Notes under the pieces: model-generated
Told to the model about the DNA's origin: nothing
The model's input: only the letters and a program-made list of their open reading frames with translations
The model's database searches: none
Made by a program: the position numbers and the translations under genes
In this document: positions 14,951 to 25,111 of the stretch, one piece after another
Layout: every line of letters starts with the position of its first letter
Position numbering within the stretch: position 1 is the stretch's first letter
From: an uncultured Chiayiivirga sp.
GTDB taxonomy: Bacteria; Pseudomonadota; Gammaproteobacteria; Xanthomonadales; Xanthomonadaceae
Assembly: GCA_934525595.1 (NCBI GenBank)
Contig: CAKSZJ010000029.1
Coordinates: forward strand, 1-31,469
Direction: 5' to 3'
Length of the DNA: 31,469 nucleotides

Positions 14951-17900
14951 TCAGATCGGTGCGAACAGTTCCGCCAGGTCGGATTCATCGAAGCCCAGCG
15001 CGGTGCTGCTGCCGCCCCCTTCAAGCACGGCACGCGCAAGCTCGGCCTTGCGTTCCTGCATGGCCTGGATCTTTTCCTCCACCGTGCCGGCGCAGATCAG
15101 CTTGTAGACGAAGACGGGTTTGTCCTGCCCGATGCGGTGGGCGCGGTCGGTCGCCTGCGATTCCACCGCCGGATTCCACCACGGGTCGTAGTGGATCACC
15201 GCGTCGGCGGCGGTCAGGTTGAGGCCGACGCCGCCGGCCTTGAGGCTGATCAGGAACACCGGAATACCACCTTCCTGGAAGCTGCTTACCAGATCGGCGC
15301 GCGTGGTGGCCGGAGTGTCGCCGGTGAGGCTCAGGAACGGAGTCTTGCGCTTGCCCAGCGCCTGGCCGATCAGTGCGAGCATCTGGGTGAACTGGGAAAA
15401 CACCAGCACCCGCCGTCCTTCGGAGATCAGGCCGTCGAGCAGGTCGAGGAGGGCCTCCAGCTTGGCCGATTCGCGCACCTTGCGTGCAGCGTCGAGCTTG
15501 ACCAGGCGCGGGTCGCAGCACGCCTGGCGCAGCTTGAGCAGGGCGTCGATGACCACGATGCCCGACTGCCCCAGTCCGCGCTGGGCGATCGATTCGCGCA
15601 CCCGCTCGTGCTGCGCCAGGCGCAGGGTTTCGTAAAGCTGGCGCTGGGCGCCCTGCAGTTCGAGCGAGCGCACGATCTCGGTCTTGGGCGGCAGTTCGGC
15701 GAGCACGTCCTCCTTGCGCCGGCGCAGCAGCAGCATGGCCACGCGCCGGTTGAGCCGCGCCTGGCGGTCCGCGTCGCCGTGCTTTTCGATCGGGGTGCGG
15801 TAGGTGCGGGTGAAGCGCGTCTCGCTGCCGAGCAGCCCCGGTTCCACCGCATCGAACTGCGCCCACAGCTCGCCTAGATGGTTTTCCAGCGGCGTGCCCG
15901 TCATGGCGAGCCGGCGCCGTGCCGGAATCTCGCGCACCACCTGTGCGGCCTGGCTGCGAGCGTTCTTGATGGCCTGCGCTTCGTCGAGGATCAGTATGGA
16001 AAACCTCTGCTCGCAGAGACTGTCGCGATCGCGCGGGAGGAGAGGGTAGGTGGTGATGACCAGGTCCGAATCCACGATGGCCTCGTAGCGCGCGGCGCGG
16101 TCGCTGCCGTGCAGAACCAGTACCCGCAGGTCGGGTGCGAAGCGCGCGGCTTCGTCGCGCCAGTTGCCCACGAGGCTGGTCGGTGCCACGACCAGGGCCG
16201 GGAGGTCGAGCCGGCCGCGCTGCTTTTCCGACAGCAGGTGGGCGAGCACCTGCACCGTCTTGCCCAGGCCCATGTCGTCGGCCAGGATGCCGCCCAGTCC
16301 GGCGTCGGAGAGAAAGTTCAGCCAGGCCAGGCCTTCGCACTGGTAGGGGCGAAGCTCGGCGCGGAATCCCTCGGGCGCTGCCGCTGCGGCCGGCAGCGTG
16401 CGCAGCGTGTCCATTTGCGCGCGGAACCGCTCGGCGCCGCGCCATGGCATGCCGGTGTCCTCTGCAATGCGGCGCAGCGTCGCGGCCTGGGTGCGGTGCA
16501 GCCGCAGCCCCTCTTCGCTGTCCACGAGCCACTCGAGCAGGGGTTCGAGCATGCCGCGCAGGCGCGCCATTGGCAGGCGCACGCTGCGATTCTCGTCGAT
16601 GCGAACGCGCCAGGCGGCGTCGTCCGGCTCGTCGTCCGGGCGCTGGAGGGAAAAGTCGGGGTCGGCCAGCACGCGGCGCAGGATCGGCAACAGGTCGATG
16701 CGCTGGCCTTCCACGTCGATGCCCAGCGAGACGTCGAACCAGCGGCTGCCGGACTCGTCCAGTTCGGACAGGTCGGCATGCCAGTCGTCGATCTCGACGA
16801 CGTCGTCGCGCGGGAAGTCCGCGGCATATTCGATCCGGAAACCCGTCGCCGCCAGTTCCGCCAACACCGAAGCCCATGCCTCGGGGCTTGCCGGCGTGCG
16901 ATAGCTCCCGGTCTGGAGCAGCCACTGGTCGGGTTCGAAGCGATTGCGCCGCAGCGCCATGTCGTGTGCCCAGATGAGCGCATCGCGCAGCCCGGAATCG
17001 GCCAGGCGCTGCTCCGCGCGCCGCTCGCGCGCGGCATCGCGGATGATCTCGGTGACTTCTTTGCCGGAGTCGTCCTGACGGCGCTCGGTGTACACGCCCG
17101 GGGCGAGCCGGTGGCCGTCATAGTCGAAACTCAGGGTGGCCACGCCCAGCCGCAAGGGCGCGCGCTGCGCATGGCGTGCCTCCATTTCCACGCTCACGAC
17201 CTGCATCGAGAGCACTGCGACGGGCGCGGCTTTCACCTGGCGCACGCGGCGCGGCTGCGGCATTGCCACCGGCAGCGCACTCTGGCGCTTGAGGCGCTGC
17301 TGTACCTCGGCGACGTCTTCGGGCTGGAGCGGCGGTGCCGCCGCGACGGCGTGCACCAGCGCGGGGTCGCCCTCGACCCGGCCATAGCGCCGTGCCGCGG
17401 GCTGCACGTACCAGAGCCGGTGGCCGAGCAACAGCACGGTCGGCTCCGGGTCGTCGAGGGATAGCGCCAGCACCTGCGTACCGTCGGGCTGGTCGTCCCA
17501 GCGCAGGTGGAGAGACTGTGTCGGCGCGGCCTCGATCGGTATGCTGCCGCGCTCCCAGAACACCGGATGGTGGCGCAGCAGCTGGACCAGCGCGGCTTCG
17601 GCGTGGGCCGAATCGATCGGCACCGGATCGGTGCGCCGCGCGCCTCGGCCGGATGCGGCGAGGAGGGTGCCGAGCGCGATCGCGTCCTCGGTGCTCCAAC
17701 CGCCGGCCGGTGCCGGGCTCGGGCCTTCGGCCGTCAGCTCCAGCGGCTTGGGGTCGACCAGGCCGCCCATGCGGCCCCGCCCGGCGCGAAGGAAGGCGGG
17801 AAGCACTGCGAGCCGGCCCATGTCTTCGCGCAAAATCAGGCCGAAGCGGCGATCCACGGCTTCGGGCAGCGTCGCTCGCGGCTCCAGTTGCGCCAGCCGC

Positions 17901-18379
17901 GAGAACCAGAAGTCCCACGCCGGCAGGTTGCTCGCGGTCTGGGCCGCCATCTGACCGGCGAGGGCGCTGCGCAGCCATTCGGGCAGGGTCTCCATCTGCT
18001 CTGCCGGCAGCGTGCCGCTGGGCGGTGGCGGCGCGATGGGCTCATCCTTGGGCCACTGCGCGGACGGGAACCGCTGGGCGTAGAGCAGCAGCAGCGCCTG
18101 GTGCTTGCACGGCCCGTTGACCGGGCAGTCGCAGGAGCCGAACAGCGCCAGCTGCCCGCGACCCTGCTCGCGGAACTCGACCCAGGGTTCGTAGATCGCC
18201 TCGCCGCTGCCGCGCACCAACGCCCGCAGCCGGATCACTCCGCGCCGGTCGCGTTCCAGCGAAAGGCTCTGGAGGTGATCGTTGTTCAGGTAGGCATTGG
18301 CCCGGCGCAGGGTTCCGGAATCGAACTGGCGCGTCCAGTCGATCCCCGCCAGGTAATCGCGCACCTCTTCGGCATTCAC
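14951..18379 (-). CDS. SWIM zinc-finger SNF2-family helicase/ATPase
   Basis: This protein of about 1142 residues begins with a SWIM zinc finger, CxCx5CxH (C83, C85, C91, H93; CDCPVNGPCKH). A middle region follows, and then a complete SNF2 motor. Walker A is ADDMGLGKT near residue 700, motif II is DEAQ near 796, motif III is MTGTPLENHLGELW, and the C-lobe has VFSQFTQML and AGGVGLNLTAADAVI...DRAHRIGQ. Such bacterial proteins are DNA translocases; their targets are mostly unknown. I prefer GTG 18379, which has GGAG seven bases upstream, over an ATG at 18415 with no ribosome site. It is the only gene between bfd and the subtilase. Confidence 0.92.
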   Translation of the reverse strand: MNAEEVRDYLAGIDWTRQFDSGTLRRANAYLNNDHLQSLSLERDRRGVIRLRALVRGSGEAIYEPWVEFREQGRGQLALFGSCDCPVNGPCKHQALLLLYAQRFPSAQWPKDEPIAPPPPSGTLPAEQMETLPEWLRSALAGQMAAQTASNLPAWDFWFSRLAQLEPRATLPEAVDRRFGLILREDMGRLAVLPAFLRAGRGRMGGLVDPKPLELTAEGPSPAPAGGWSTEDAIALGTLLAASGRGARRTDPVPIDSAHAEAALVQLLRHHPVFWERGSIPIEAAPTQSLHLRWDDQPDGTQVLALSLDDPEPTVLLLGHRLWYVQPAARRYGRVEGDPALVHAVAAAPPLQPEDVAEVQQRLKRQSALPVAMPQPRRVRQVKAAPVAVLSMQVVSVEMEARHAQRAPLRLGVATLSFDYDGHRLAPGVYTERRQDDSGKEVTEIIRDAARERRAEQRLADSGLRDALIWAHDMALRRNRFEPDQWLLQTGSYRTPASPEAWASVLAELAATGFRIEYAADFPRDDVVEIDDWHADLSELDESGSRWFDVSLGIDVEGQRIDLLPILRRVLADPDFSLQRPDDEPDDAAWRVRIDENRSVRLPMARLRGMLEPLLEWLVDSEEGLRLHRTQAATLRRIAEDTGMPWRGAERFRAQMDTLRTLPAAAAAPEGFRAELRPYQCEGLAWLNFLSDAGLGGILADDMGLGKTVQVLAHLLSEKQRGRLDLPALVVAPTSLVGNWRDEAARFAPDLRVLVLHGSDRAARYEAIVDSDLVITTYPLLPRDRDSLCEQRFSILILDEAQAIKNARSQAAQVVREIPARRRLAMTGTPLENHLGELWAQFDAVEPGLLGSETRFTRTYRTPIEKHGDADRQARLNRRVAMLLLRRRKEDVLAELPPKTEIVRSLELQGAQRQLYETLRLAQHERVRESIAQRGLGQSGIVVIDALLKLRQACCDPRLVKLDAARKVRESAKLEALLDLLDGLISEGRRVLVFSQFTQMLALIGQALGKRKTPFLSLTGDTPATTRADLVSSFQEGGIPVFLISLKAGGVGLNLTAADAVIHYDPWWNPAVESQATDRAHRIGQDKPVFVYKLICAGTVEEKIQAMQERKAELARAVLEGGGSSTALGFDESDLAELFAPI

Positions 18380-18481
18380 GCACACGCTCCAGGTTCTGCA
18401 CGGCGAACAGGGCATTGTGCGGCATCACCGCGCTGCGGACCAGCCCGGAGGCTCACGGCAGGCCGCTGTGTCATCGCGCTG

Positions 18482-18514
18482 AAAAAAAAACCGGCGCGGT
18501 TTCCCGCGCCGGTT
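18482..18514 (-). terminator. Rho-independent terminator of the subtilase gene
   Basis: On the minus strand an 11-bp stem (18514-18504 with 18499-18489) and a four-base loop are followed by a run of nine T (the A-run at 18482-18490 on the plus strand). This lies about 25 bases after the subtilase stop. It is the best intrinsic terminator in the window. Confidence 0.93.
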
Positions 18515-18538
18515 GAAGTCGTCGAGCGGAACGCGCGG

Positions 18539-21500
18539 TCAGCGCGCGACGGGCTCCAGCGAGATCGGCCGACCGCCGCCGTTGGTGCCGGTGGCGCGGA
18601 TCAGCCAGTTGCGGTCGAAGCCGGTGATGGCCTGGTCGTTGGGGAGCAGGTCGACGCTGGGGCTGCTGAGGTCCGGAGCGACGCCGGCAGCGGTATCCAC
18701 GTAGTCACCGATCCAGCCGTGGCCGTTGAAAGGACCCGGGTCGGCCGATGCGGGGCGCGTGCCCGTGTTTCCGGACGCGTTGGTCATGGCGATGAGGATG
18801 TGGCCAGGACCGCTAACCACGATGGGCGTTGGCAAGGTGATGTTGCGCCACGCGTTGAGCGGTGCCGGCAGCGTGTAGGTGTGCTGGCCCAGCAGGGTTG
18901 CGCCGTTGGTCGGGTCCGCGTCGTCATCCAGGTAGATATAGATGTGGATCGTGTCGCCCTGCGGGTTCGAACTGGCAGCAAACATGGACTGCACGGCGGT
19001 AAGGGTGATCGGGAACTCCTCGGCGGGCGGGGAGAACTGGTTCAGCCACACGAATCCGCAGTAGGACGTACACCCCACGGCCGAGAAGCTGCCGCCGGCG
19101 TCGGGCATGGTGTCGATCTTCAGCACGCAGGTGCCGCCGTCGCAGTAGCCCGGCGGGGCCACGGGCGTTCCGCCCTTGATCGCCACGGTGAAGTGCTGGT
19201 CCGGCGAGGCGCTGCCGGTCTCCTGCAGGATGACCGCGCCGTAGGACAGCGCCTGCGTCGGCGCGCCGACGGCGGTGGCCGTGACCGTGATCGTCTGGGA
19301 GGCATCCGGCGCCAGAGTGAAGGTCGTCGGCGAGACCGAGAGCGTGTAGCCCGACGGGTTCTCGACGGTGACGCTCCACGTACCCGAGGCGTCCAGTCGA
19401 TTGGTCACGGTGCGCGTCCAGCTGCACGAGGTGCCGCATTCCACGTTGCGCAGCGAGGCCAGGTTGAGCTGGGTCTGATCCATGCTGCCACCGCTCGGGT
19501 TGGCTGCCAGGAAGTTGGCCTTGGTCTCGTCCAGGGTCAGGCCGGCCAGCGCCGCGCGGGTCAGGTCGACGCGGCCGCTGCCCACGTCGTCCGGGGTCCA
19601 CGGCGTGGTGCCGTCTTCCAGGAAGCCTGTGCGCTTGGCGGTGGTCTGGAGCGCGGACTTCACCTCGTACGGGGTCCAGCTCGGATGAATCGCACGCACC
19701 AGTGCGGCCGCGCCGGCCAGGTGCGGCGAGGACATCGAGGTGCCGCTCATCAGGCCGTAGCTGCCCTCGACGGCCATGTAGGCGGCGTAGATGTCGGTGC
19801 CCGGGCCGGTGATGTCGGGCTTGGTGAGGTTCTCGTAGGCGCCCTGGGTCGGGCCGCGCAGGCTGCCGCCGTTGATGACGTCGCCCTGGCGGGACAGGAT
19901 TTCCACCGGCAGGTAGTCGCCGAACACCGGATCGACGGTCGGTGCCGGCGCGCTGTCCTCGAATCCATCGCTGAAAACGTGATCGGATGGCGGATTGCCG
20001 ATGAAGGCGATGAGCGCGTCGCCGATGGCCTGGGAGCCGATGCTGAACGACGCCACGTCGTTGGGCGCGCCGGTGGTGTTCATGGAGATGGTGCCGGCCT
20101 GGTTGTTGGCGACGATCACCGTGCGCGCGCCGGCGTTGTAGGCGTTGGTGATCTTCTCGGCGAAGTTGCACGAGCCGCGGCGAACGATGGCGACATCGGC
20201 GCTGGTGAACGTGCCCGCGGGGATGCCGCCGCCGGCGGTGCAGGCTTCCAGGTTCGGAGAGACCTTGATGCGGGCATCGAACATCGGCAGGGTGACCGAG
20301 GGGCTGAGCGTGGTGCTGCCGGGCGTGAGCGGGATCTGCTCAAGCATGGCGGGCACGGGGCCGGGCGCGACGACGGTGAGCGTCGGGGTGACGACTTCGT
20401 CCTGGGTCGAGTTGGCGACCGTCAGGATCCACGGGCCGTTGTTGCCCACCAGACCGACCGGGTTGGTGCAGGTGTCGCGGGTATTGCCCGCCGAGGCCGC
20501 GACGAAGACGTCGGCGTCGGAGGCGTTGAGGAAGGACTGCATCCGCTGGTCGGTCCAGGGGTTGCCACCGCCGCAGGTGCGGCCGATGGAATAGTTCACC
20601 ACGTCGACCTGATCGACGATCGCGTGCTGGATGGCCGATTCCAGCGAATCCTCGGACAGCGCGCCGGTGGTGTGGTTGGCGACGTTGTAGGAATAGATCG
20701 AGGCGCAGGGAGCGACGCCCGACATCGTCACGCCGGCAGGCAGCGGCGGGGCCGGCGGTGCGGACGCGTTGCTGAGGGTGTTGCCGGCGGCGGTGCTGGA
20801 CGTATGCACGCCGTGGCTGCTCATGTCGGCGTCGAACAGGGTACCGGTGCACTGGGTGCCGTTGTTGGTCACGCAGTCGCGCGGGAACAGCTTGGGATTG
20901 CCCGCGCTGAAGCCGCAGGCCGGGTCATCGGTGAATGACGGGTGGCCGATGAAGGTGCCGGTGTCGATGATGCCGACCTTCACGCCCTGTCCGCGGGTGG
21001 CCGTCGCCCAGTTCGGGATGGCCGTGCCGTTCCAGATGGTATCCGCGCCGATGAACGAAGGGCCGCGCGTGGTCTGGGTCTCGTAGAGCTGCACCGGTGC
21101 GACCGACAGGACGCCGGGAAGCCCGGCAACCTGCAGCGCCTCGGCGTGGCTGAGGGAAACGGAAATGCCGCTGCGGGTGACGTCATAGGTGTAGTGGATG
21201 TCCAGGCTGTGGCCCAGCGCGCGCTGGATCGTGTCCAGGTGCAGCTTGCGCTGGTCCACGAGGTAGTTCTGGTATGCCTGTGCCGCAACGGACTCCATCA
21301 CGAACTTCTTGGAGCTGTTGAGCGAGATGCCGTCCACGCCCGGCGCGGTGCGCGCCAATCCTGCGATGCCGCCGCGGTACTGGACCAGGCCCGGCTCGAC
21401 GAAGGTGACGATGTATCGCCCGGTTTCGCTCTCCTCGAGGGTTGCCATCGGAGCCTGGACGAACTGGGCGTCGAATGAGGTGGGTGCCGCGTGAAGCGTG

Positions 21501-21571
21501 GCCGGCGCACCGATGCCGGCGATGGCAAGGCCGATGGCTGATGCCACGAGGGTCGGTTTGATGAAGCTCAT
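18539..21571 (-). CDS. Secreted subtilisin-like serine protease (S8) with PA insert
   Basis: This 1010-residue protein has a signal peptide (residues 1-28, cleavage near TLHA|AP) and an I9-type propeptide (about 52-160). The S8 catalytic domain has the triad D203 (GIIDTG), H253 (SSHGVHT) and S612 (SGTSMSSPH), with oxyanion N363 (SAGN). A PA domain is inserted between His and Ser (about 430-525, RRGSCNFAEKI, GARTVIVANN), as in Vpr-like and plant subtilases. Fn3-like beta sandwiches and a Cys-containing C-terminal beta domain follow. It should be an extracellular endopeptidase for protein breakdown. VFSDGFED at 532-539 is a DGFE motif more often seen at C-termini of secreted proteins in this order. 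ATG 21571 has GGAG six bases upstream. Confidence 0.95.
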   Translation of the reverse strand: MSFIKPTLVASAIGLAIAGIGAPATLHAAPTSFDAQFVQAPMATLEESETGRYIVTFVEPGLVQYRGGIAGLARTAPGVDGISLNSSKKFVMESVAAQAYQNYLVDQRKLHLDTIQRALGHSLDIHYTYDVTRSGISVSLSHAEALQVAGLPGVLSVAPVQLYETQTTRGPSFIGADTIWNGTAIPNWATATRGQGVKVGIIDTGTFIGHPSFTDDPACGFSAGNPKLFPRDCVTNNGTQCTGTLFDADMSSHGVHTSSTAAGNTLSNASAPPAPPLPAGVTMSGVAPCASIYSYNVANHTTGALSEDSLESAIQHAIVDQVDVVNYSIGRTCGGGNPWTDQRMQSFLNASDADVFVAASAGNTRDTCTNPVGLVGNNGPWILTVANSTQDEVVTPTLTVVAPGPVPAMLEQIPLTPGSTTLSPSVTLPMFDARIKVSPNLEACTAGGGIPAGTFTSADVAIVRRGSCNFAEKITNAYNAGARTVIVANNQAGTISMNTTGAPNDVASFSIGSQAIGDALIAFIGNPPSDHVFSDGFEDSAPAPTVDPVFGDYLPVEILSRQGDVINGGSLRGPTQGAYENLTKPDITGPGTDIYAAYMAVEGSYGLMSGTSMSSPHLAGAAALVRAIHPSWTPYEVKSALQTTAKRTGFLEDGTTPWTPDDVGSGRVDLTRAALAGLTLDETKANFLAANPSGGSMDQTQLNLASLRNVECGTSCSWTRTVTNRLDASGTWSVTVENPSGYTLSVSPTTFTLAPDASQTITVTATAVGAPTQALSYGAVILQETGSASPDQHFTVAIKGGTPVAPPGYCDGGTCVLKIDTMPDAGGSFSAVGCTSYCGFVWLNQFSPPAEEFPITLTAVQSMFAASSNPQGDTIHIYIYLDDDADPTNGATLLGQHTYTLPAPLNAWRNITLPTPIVVSGPGHILIAMTNASGNTGTRPASADPGPFNGHGWIGDYVDTAAGVAPDLSSPSVDLLPNDQAITGFDRNWLIRATGTNGGGRPISLEPVAR

Positions 21572-21611
21572 GCATTACTCCAGGAGTTTCGAGGTTGCTG
21601 CGGTGTGCACA

Positions 21612-21634
21612 CCCGGCCTCTTGCGGAGGCCGGG
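21612..21634 (-). repeat. Stem-loop in the subtilase leader
   Basis: A perfect 9-bp stem, CCCGGCCTC (21612-21620) with GAGGCCGGG (21626-21634), has a five-base loop and lies 41-63 bases ahead of the subtilase ATG. If transcribed it would form a stable 5' leader hairpin. There is no T-run, so a terminator is unlikely. Confidence 0.4.
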
Positions 21635-21762
21635 CCCGGGGGGCGTCGTGTCGACGGGGAATTTCAGGTGGCGTCGTGCCGGCAATGCATCGCCGGCCGG
21701 TCGCGGTGCCACCAGACCGCCCGGTTCCGCCGGTCGAGTGACGGAGCAGGCAGCAACGGCCG

Positions 21763-21791
21763 AGTATCACAGCAGACGCGGAGCCAGACAA
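21763..21791 (-). promoter_or_regulatory. Candidate subtilase promoter
   Basis: On the minus strand, TTGTCT (21791-21786) is followed after exactly 17 bases by GATACT (21768-21763), preceded by TG. Transcription would start near 21756, giving a leader of about 185 bases that includes the stem-loop at 21612-21634. Confidence 0.4.
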
Positions 21792-22092
21792 TGCGCGGTG
21801 CAACACGGGCGGCTGATCGGGCTCGGCGCGCATGGGGCGTGCAGGGCGGAAAGGCGCAGGTGCTCCGGGCTCTCAGGTCTCGCAAGGGGCGCACGCGGAA
21901 CGTGGCGCAGCGGCGCGTGCCCGGGCCGTTAACCAGCGCCACAGAGGGATCACGCAGTACCCCTGCGCGATCTGGTGGCGCGCCGCCTTCACCCGTTCGG
22001 CGGCGGTCGCGGCCGTTATTTCGCTGCACGCCTGCCCGCAATGGGCGTTTGAAAGGGCGTGCGCGATCAGATCCGCGCTTGCCCGCGCCTGA

Positions 22093-24936
22093 TCAGCCCA
22101 ACCGCGCCTGCTGCTCTTTCAAGCCATCCAGCTGCACCGACCAGTCCGCCAGGCGCTGGCGCTCCTGCTCGACGACCGCAGGCGGCACCTTGTCGGTGAA
22201 CTTGGCGAGCTTGGCTTGGCTCTTTTCCTTTTCCGCGGCGACGCGGGCGACGTCCTTGGCGAGGCGGGCGCGTTCGGCGTCCAGATCGATCAGGCCTTCC
22301 AGCGGAATCAGCAGGCGCAGGTCGCCGATCACGGCCGATGCGCAGGCCGGCGGATCGCCGAGCAGCGCGTCGATGCGTTCGAGCCGGGCCAGGAAGCGCA
22401 GCGAATCGGCAAAGCGCGTCATGCGCGCGGCGTCGGCTGCATCGCCGCCGCTGACCAGCAGCGGCACCTTGCGCGAAGGCGGAATGCCCAGCGTGCTGCG
22501 CACCGAACGAAGCCGGGTGATGACGTCTTTCAGCCAGTCCACGTCGGCCACGTCGCCTTCGGTATCGGCCAGGCCGCAGGCCGCAGGCCAGGGCTGGCGC
22601 ATGATGGTGTCGGCTGCGATGCCCAGGCGCGGGGCGATGTGCTGCCAGATTTCCTCGGTGACGAAGGGAATCAACGGATGCGCGATGCGCAGCGAGGCTT
22701 CAAGCACGGAAAGAAGCGTGTGGCGCACCGAATCGGCGGCCGCGGCGTCCGTGGTGCTGCCGGCTTCCGGGTTGAGGAAGGGCTTGGAGAGCTCGATCGA
22801 CCAGTCGCAGAACTCGTTCCAGACGAACTCGTAGATCGCCTGGGAGACGAGATCGAACCGGTATGCGGCGAACTGCGCGTCCACCTCGGCCAGCAGCGCA
22901 TCGAAGCGCGCCAGCAGCGCATGCTCGAACGCCAGCATCGGCCACTGCGCCGGGCGCTCGACGCGCCGGCCCTCGGGCAGCGTGCCCAGCACGAAGCGCG
23001 CCGCGTTCCAGAGCTTGTTGCAGAAGTTCTTGTAGCCCTCGCAGCGGTTGAGGTCGAACTTGATGTCGCGACCGTGCGTGGCCAGGCTGGCAAAGGTGAA
23101 GCGCAGCGCATCGGCACCGTAAGCGGCGATGCCGTCGGGGAATTCCTTGCGCGTGGCCTTTTCGATCTTCTCGGCCATCTTGGGCTGCATCAGGCCGGCG
23201 GTGCGCTTGGCCACCAGCGCATCGGCGCTGATGCCGTCGATGATGTCGATGGGGTCGAGCACGTTGCCCTTGGATTTGGACATCTTCTGCCCGTCCTTGT
23301 CGCGCACCAGGCCGGTGATGTAGACGTCGTGGAAGGGCACTTTGCCGGTGAAGTGATCGGTCATCATCACCATCCGGGCCACCCAGAAGAAGATGATGTC
23401 AAAGCCGGTGACCAGCACGCTGGATGGCAGGTAGCGCTCGAAGCCGCGTTCGGTCATGGTGGCCTCGTTCGGCCAGCCGAGCGTGGAGAACGGCCAAAGC
23501 GCGGAGCTGAACCAGGTTTCCAGCACGTCGCTGTCCTGGCTCAATGGCACATCGGCGGGCAGGCCGGCGCGCGCGCGCGCATCGGCTTCGTCGCGGCCCA
23601 CGTACACCTTGCCGGATTCGTCATACCACGCCGGGATGCGATGGCCCCACCAGAGCTGGCGGCTGATGCACCAGTCCTGGATGTTCTCCATCCAGTGGCG
23701 ATAGGTGTTGATCCAGTTGGGCGGCACGAATTTCACCGAGCCGTTTTCGACCAGTTCCAGCCCGCGCGCGCCCAAGGTATCCATCTTCACGAACCACTGG
23801 TCGGTGAGATATGGCTCGATCACCTGGCCGGTGCGGTCGCCGCGCGGCACTTGCAGCGTGTGCGGCGTGGCTTCGACCAGCAGATCGGCGGCTTCAAGAT
23901 CGGCCAGCACGGTCTTGCGCGCTTCGTAACGATCCTGCCCGCGATATTTTTCCGGCGCATTGTCGTTGAGCGCGGCTTCGGGCGTGAACAGGTTGATCAT
24001 CGGTAGCTGGTGGCGCTGGCCGACGGCGTAGTCGTTGAAATCATGCGCCGGCGTCACCTTCACCACGCCGGTGCCGAAGGCGCGGTCCACGTAGTCATCT
24101 GCGATGACGGGAATCTGCCGCCCGGTCAGCGGTAGCGTGACGGATTTGCCGATCAGGCCGGCGTAGCGCGGATCGTCCGGATGCACCATCACGGCGACGT
24201 CGCCGAGCAGGGTTTCCGGGCGGGTGGTGGCGACGATCAGGTAATCGCGGGTTTCACGCAGGGTTTCGTTGCCGTCGGCGTCGTGTTCGATGTGTTCGTA
24301 GGTCACGCCGTCGGCCAGCGGGTAGCGGATCGACCACAGGAAGCCGTCCTCCTCCTCGCTGACCACTTCCAGATCGGAAATCGCGGTTTTCAGCACCGGA
24401 TCCCAGTTCACCAGCCGCTGGCCGCGATAGATCAGGCCTTCCTCATGCAGCTTCACGAAGGCCTCGACTACCGCCTTCGATGGCAACTCGTCCATCGTGA
24501 ACACGCTGCGCGACCAGTCGCCGGAGGCGCCCATGCGGCGCATCTGGCGCTCGATGGTGTCGCCCGATTCCTGCTTCCACTCCCACACCTTGCCGATGAA
24601 GCCGTCGCGGCCCAGCGAGTCGCGGGTTTCGCCCTTGCCTTCACGTGCGAGGTTGCGCGAAACCACCATCTCCGTGGCGATGCCGGCGTGGTCGGTGCCC
24701 ACCTGCCACAAGGTATCGAAGCCGCGCATGCGGTGATGGCGGACCAGCGCGTCCATCAGGGTGTGCTGGAAGGCATGGCCCATGTGCAGCGTGCCGGTGA
24801 CATTCGGCGGTGGCAGCAGGATGCAATAGGGCGTGCCGGTGCCGCTCGGGGCGAACGCGCCGCTTTGTTCCCAGAAGGCGTACCAGCGGGCCTCGAATTG
24901 GCCGGGTTCAAAGCTCGGATTGAGGAGGGTGGTCAT
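22093..24936 (-). CDS. valS: Valyl-tRNA synthetase
   Basis: This 947-residue class I synthetase charges tRNA-Val. The HIGH motif reads HMGH (51-54) after PPPNVTGTL, and KMSKS is at 551-555 followed by KGNVLDP. The editing (CP1) domain, with [13 protein letters not shown], lies between them and clears mischarged threonine. The C-terminal coiled-coil arm ([13 protein letters not shown]...[15 protein letters not shown]) is intact. The length is that of E. coli ValS (951). ATG 24936 is the natural start. It diverges from the diguanylate cyclase, with 175 bases between. Confidence 0.98.
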   Translation of the reverse strand: MTTLLNPSFEPGQFEARWYAFWEQSGAFAPSGTGTPYCILLPPPNVTGTLHMGHAFQHTLMDALVRHHRMRGFDTLWQVGTDHAGIATEMVVSRNLAREGKGETRDSLGRDGFIGKVWEWKQESGDTIERQMRRMGASGDWSRSVFTMDELPSKAVVEAFVKLHEEGLIYRGQRLVNWDPVLKTAISDLEVVSEEEDGFLWSIRYPLADGVTYEHIEHDADGNETLRETRDYLIVATTRPETLLGDVAVMVHPDDPRYAGLIGKSVTLPLTGRQIPVIADDYVDRAFGTGVVKVTPAHDFNDYAVGQRHQLPMINLFTPEAALNDNAPEKYRGQDRYEARKTVLADLEAADLLVEATPHTLQVPRGDRTGQVIEPYLTDQWFVKMDTLGARGLELVENGSVKFVPPNWINTYRHWMENIQDWCISRQLWWGHRIPAWYDESGKVYVGRDEADARARAGLPADVPLSQDSDVLETWFSSALWPFSTLGWPNEATMTERGFERYLPSSVLVTGFDIIFFWVARMVMMTDHFTGKVPFHDVYITGLVRDKDGQKMSKSKGNVLDPIDIIDGISADALVAKRTAGLMQPKMAEKIEKATRKEFPDGIAAYGADALRFTFASLATHGRDIKFDLNRCEGYKNFCNKLWNAARFVLGTLPEGRRVERPAQWPMLAFEHALLARFDALLAEVDAQFAAYRFDLVSQAIYEFVWNEFCDWSIELSKPFLNPEAGSTTDAAAADSVRHTLLSVLEASLRIAHPLIPFVTEEIWQHIAPRLGIAADTIMRQPWPAACGLADTEGDVADVDWLKDVITRLRSVRSTLGIPPSRKVPLLVSGGDAADAARMTRFADSLRFLARLERIDALLGDPPACASAVIGDLRLLIPLEGLIDLDAERARLAKDVARVAAEKEKSQAKLAKFTDKVPPAVVEQERQRLADWSVQLDGLKEQQARLG

Positions 24937-25111
24937 GCGCGTCCCGGCCCGCAGGGGCGTTGTCTGGATGAAAGGGGAGCGGTGAATTGTAGAGCGTTAC
25001 GTGCGCCCGGCGAACAGGCGTCCTCCGGCGTTCCTGCGGCGGCGTGGCGCCTCTGCGCCCCGGTGGCATACCGAGTAATCTGGCGGCGTGCGCTGAGTCG
25101 GCAGCAACGTC

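Larger units (their letters stand above)
21572..22092. other. Intergenic stretch without a convincing gene
   Basis: About 520 bases lie between the subtilase start and the valS stop, both on the minus strand. The open frames that cross it are long only because of the GC bias and have no recognisable protein or ribosome site. It holds the candidate subtilase promoter and a leader hairpin. I see no RNA gene, tandem repeat or mobile element. Confidence 0.6.

Noticed and set aside
17507..20938. Open frame of 1143 codons on the plus strand
   Set aside because: It runs antisense across the SNF2 helicase start, the subtilase terminator and the subtilase itself. The length is an artefact of rare stops in GC-rich DNA.
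21605..22834. Open frame of 409 codons across the subtilase-valS gap
   Set aside because: It enters the 3' end of valS antisense, is Arg/Ser-rich with no family resemblance, and has no ribosome site.
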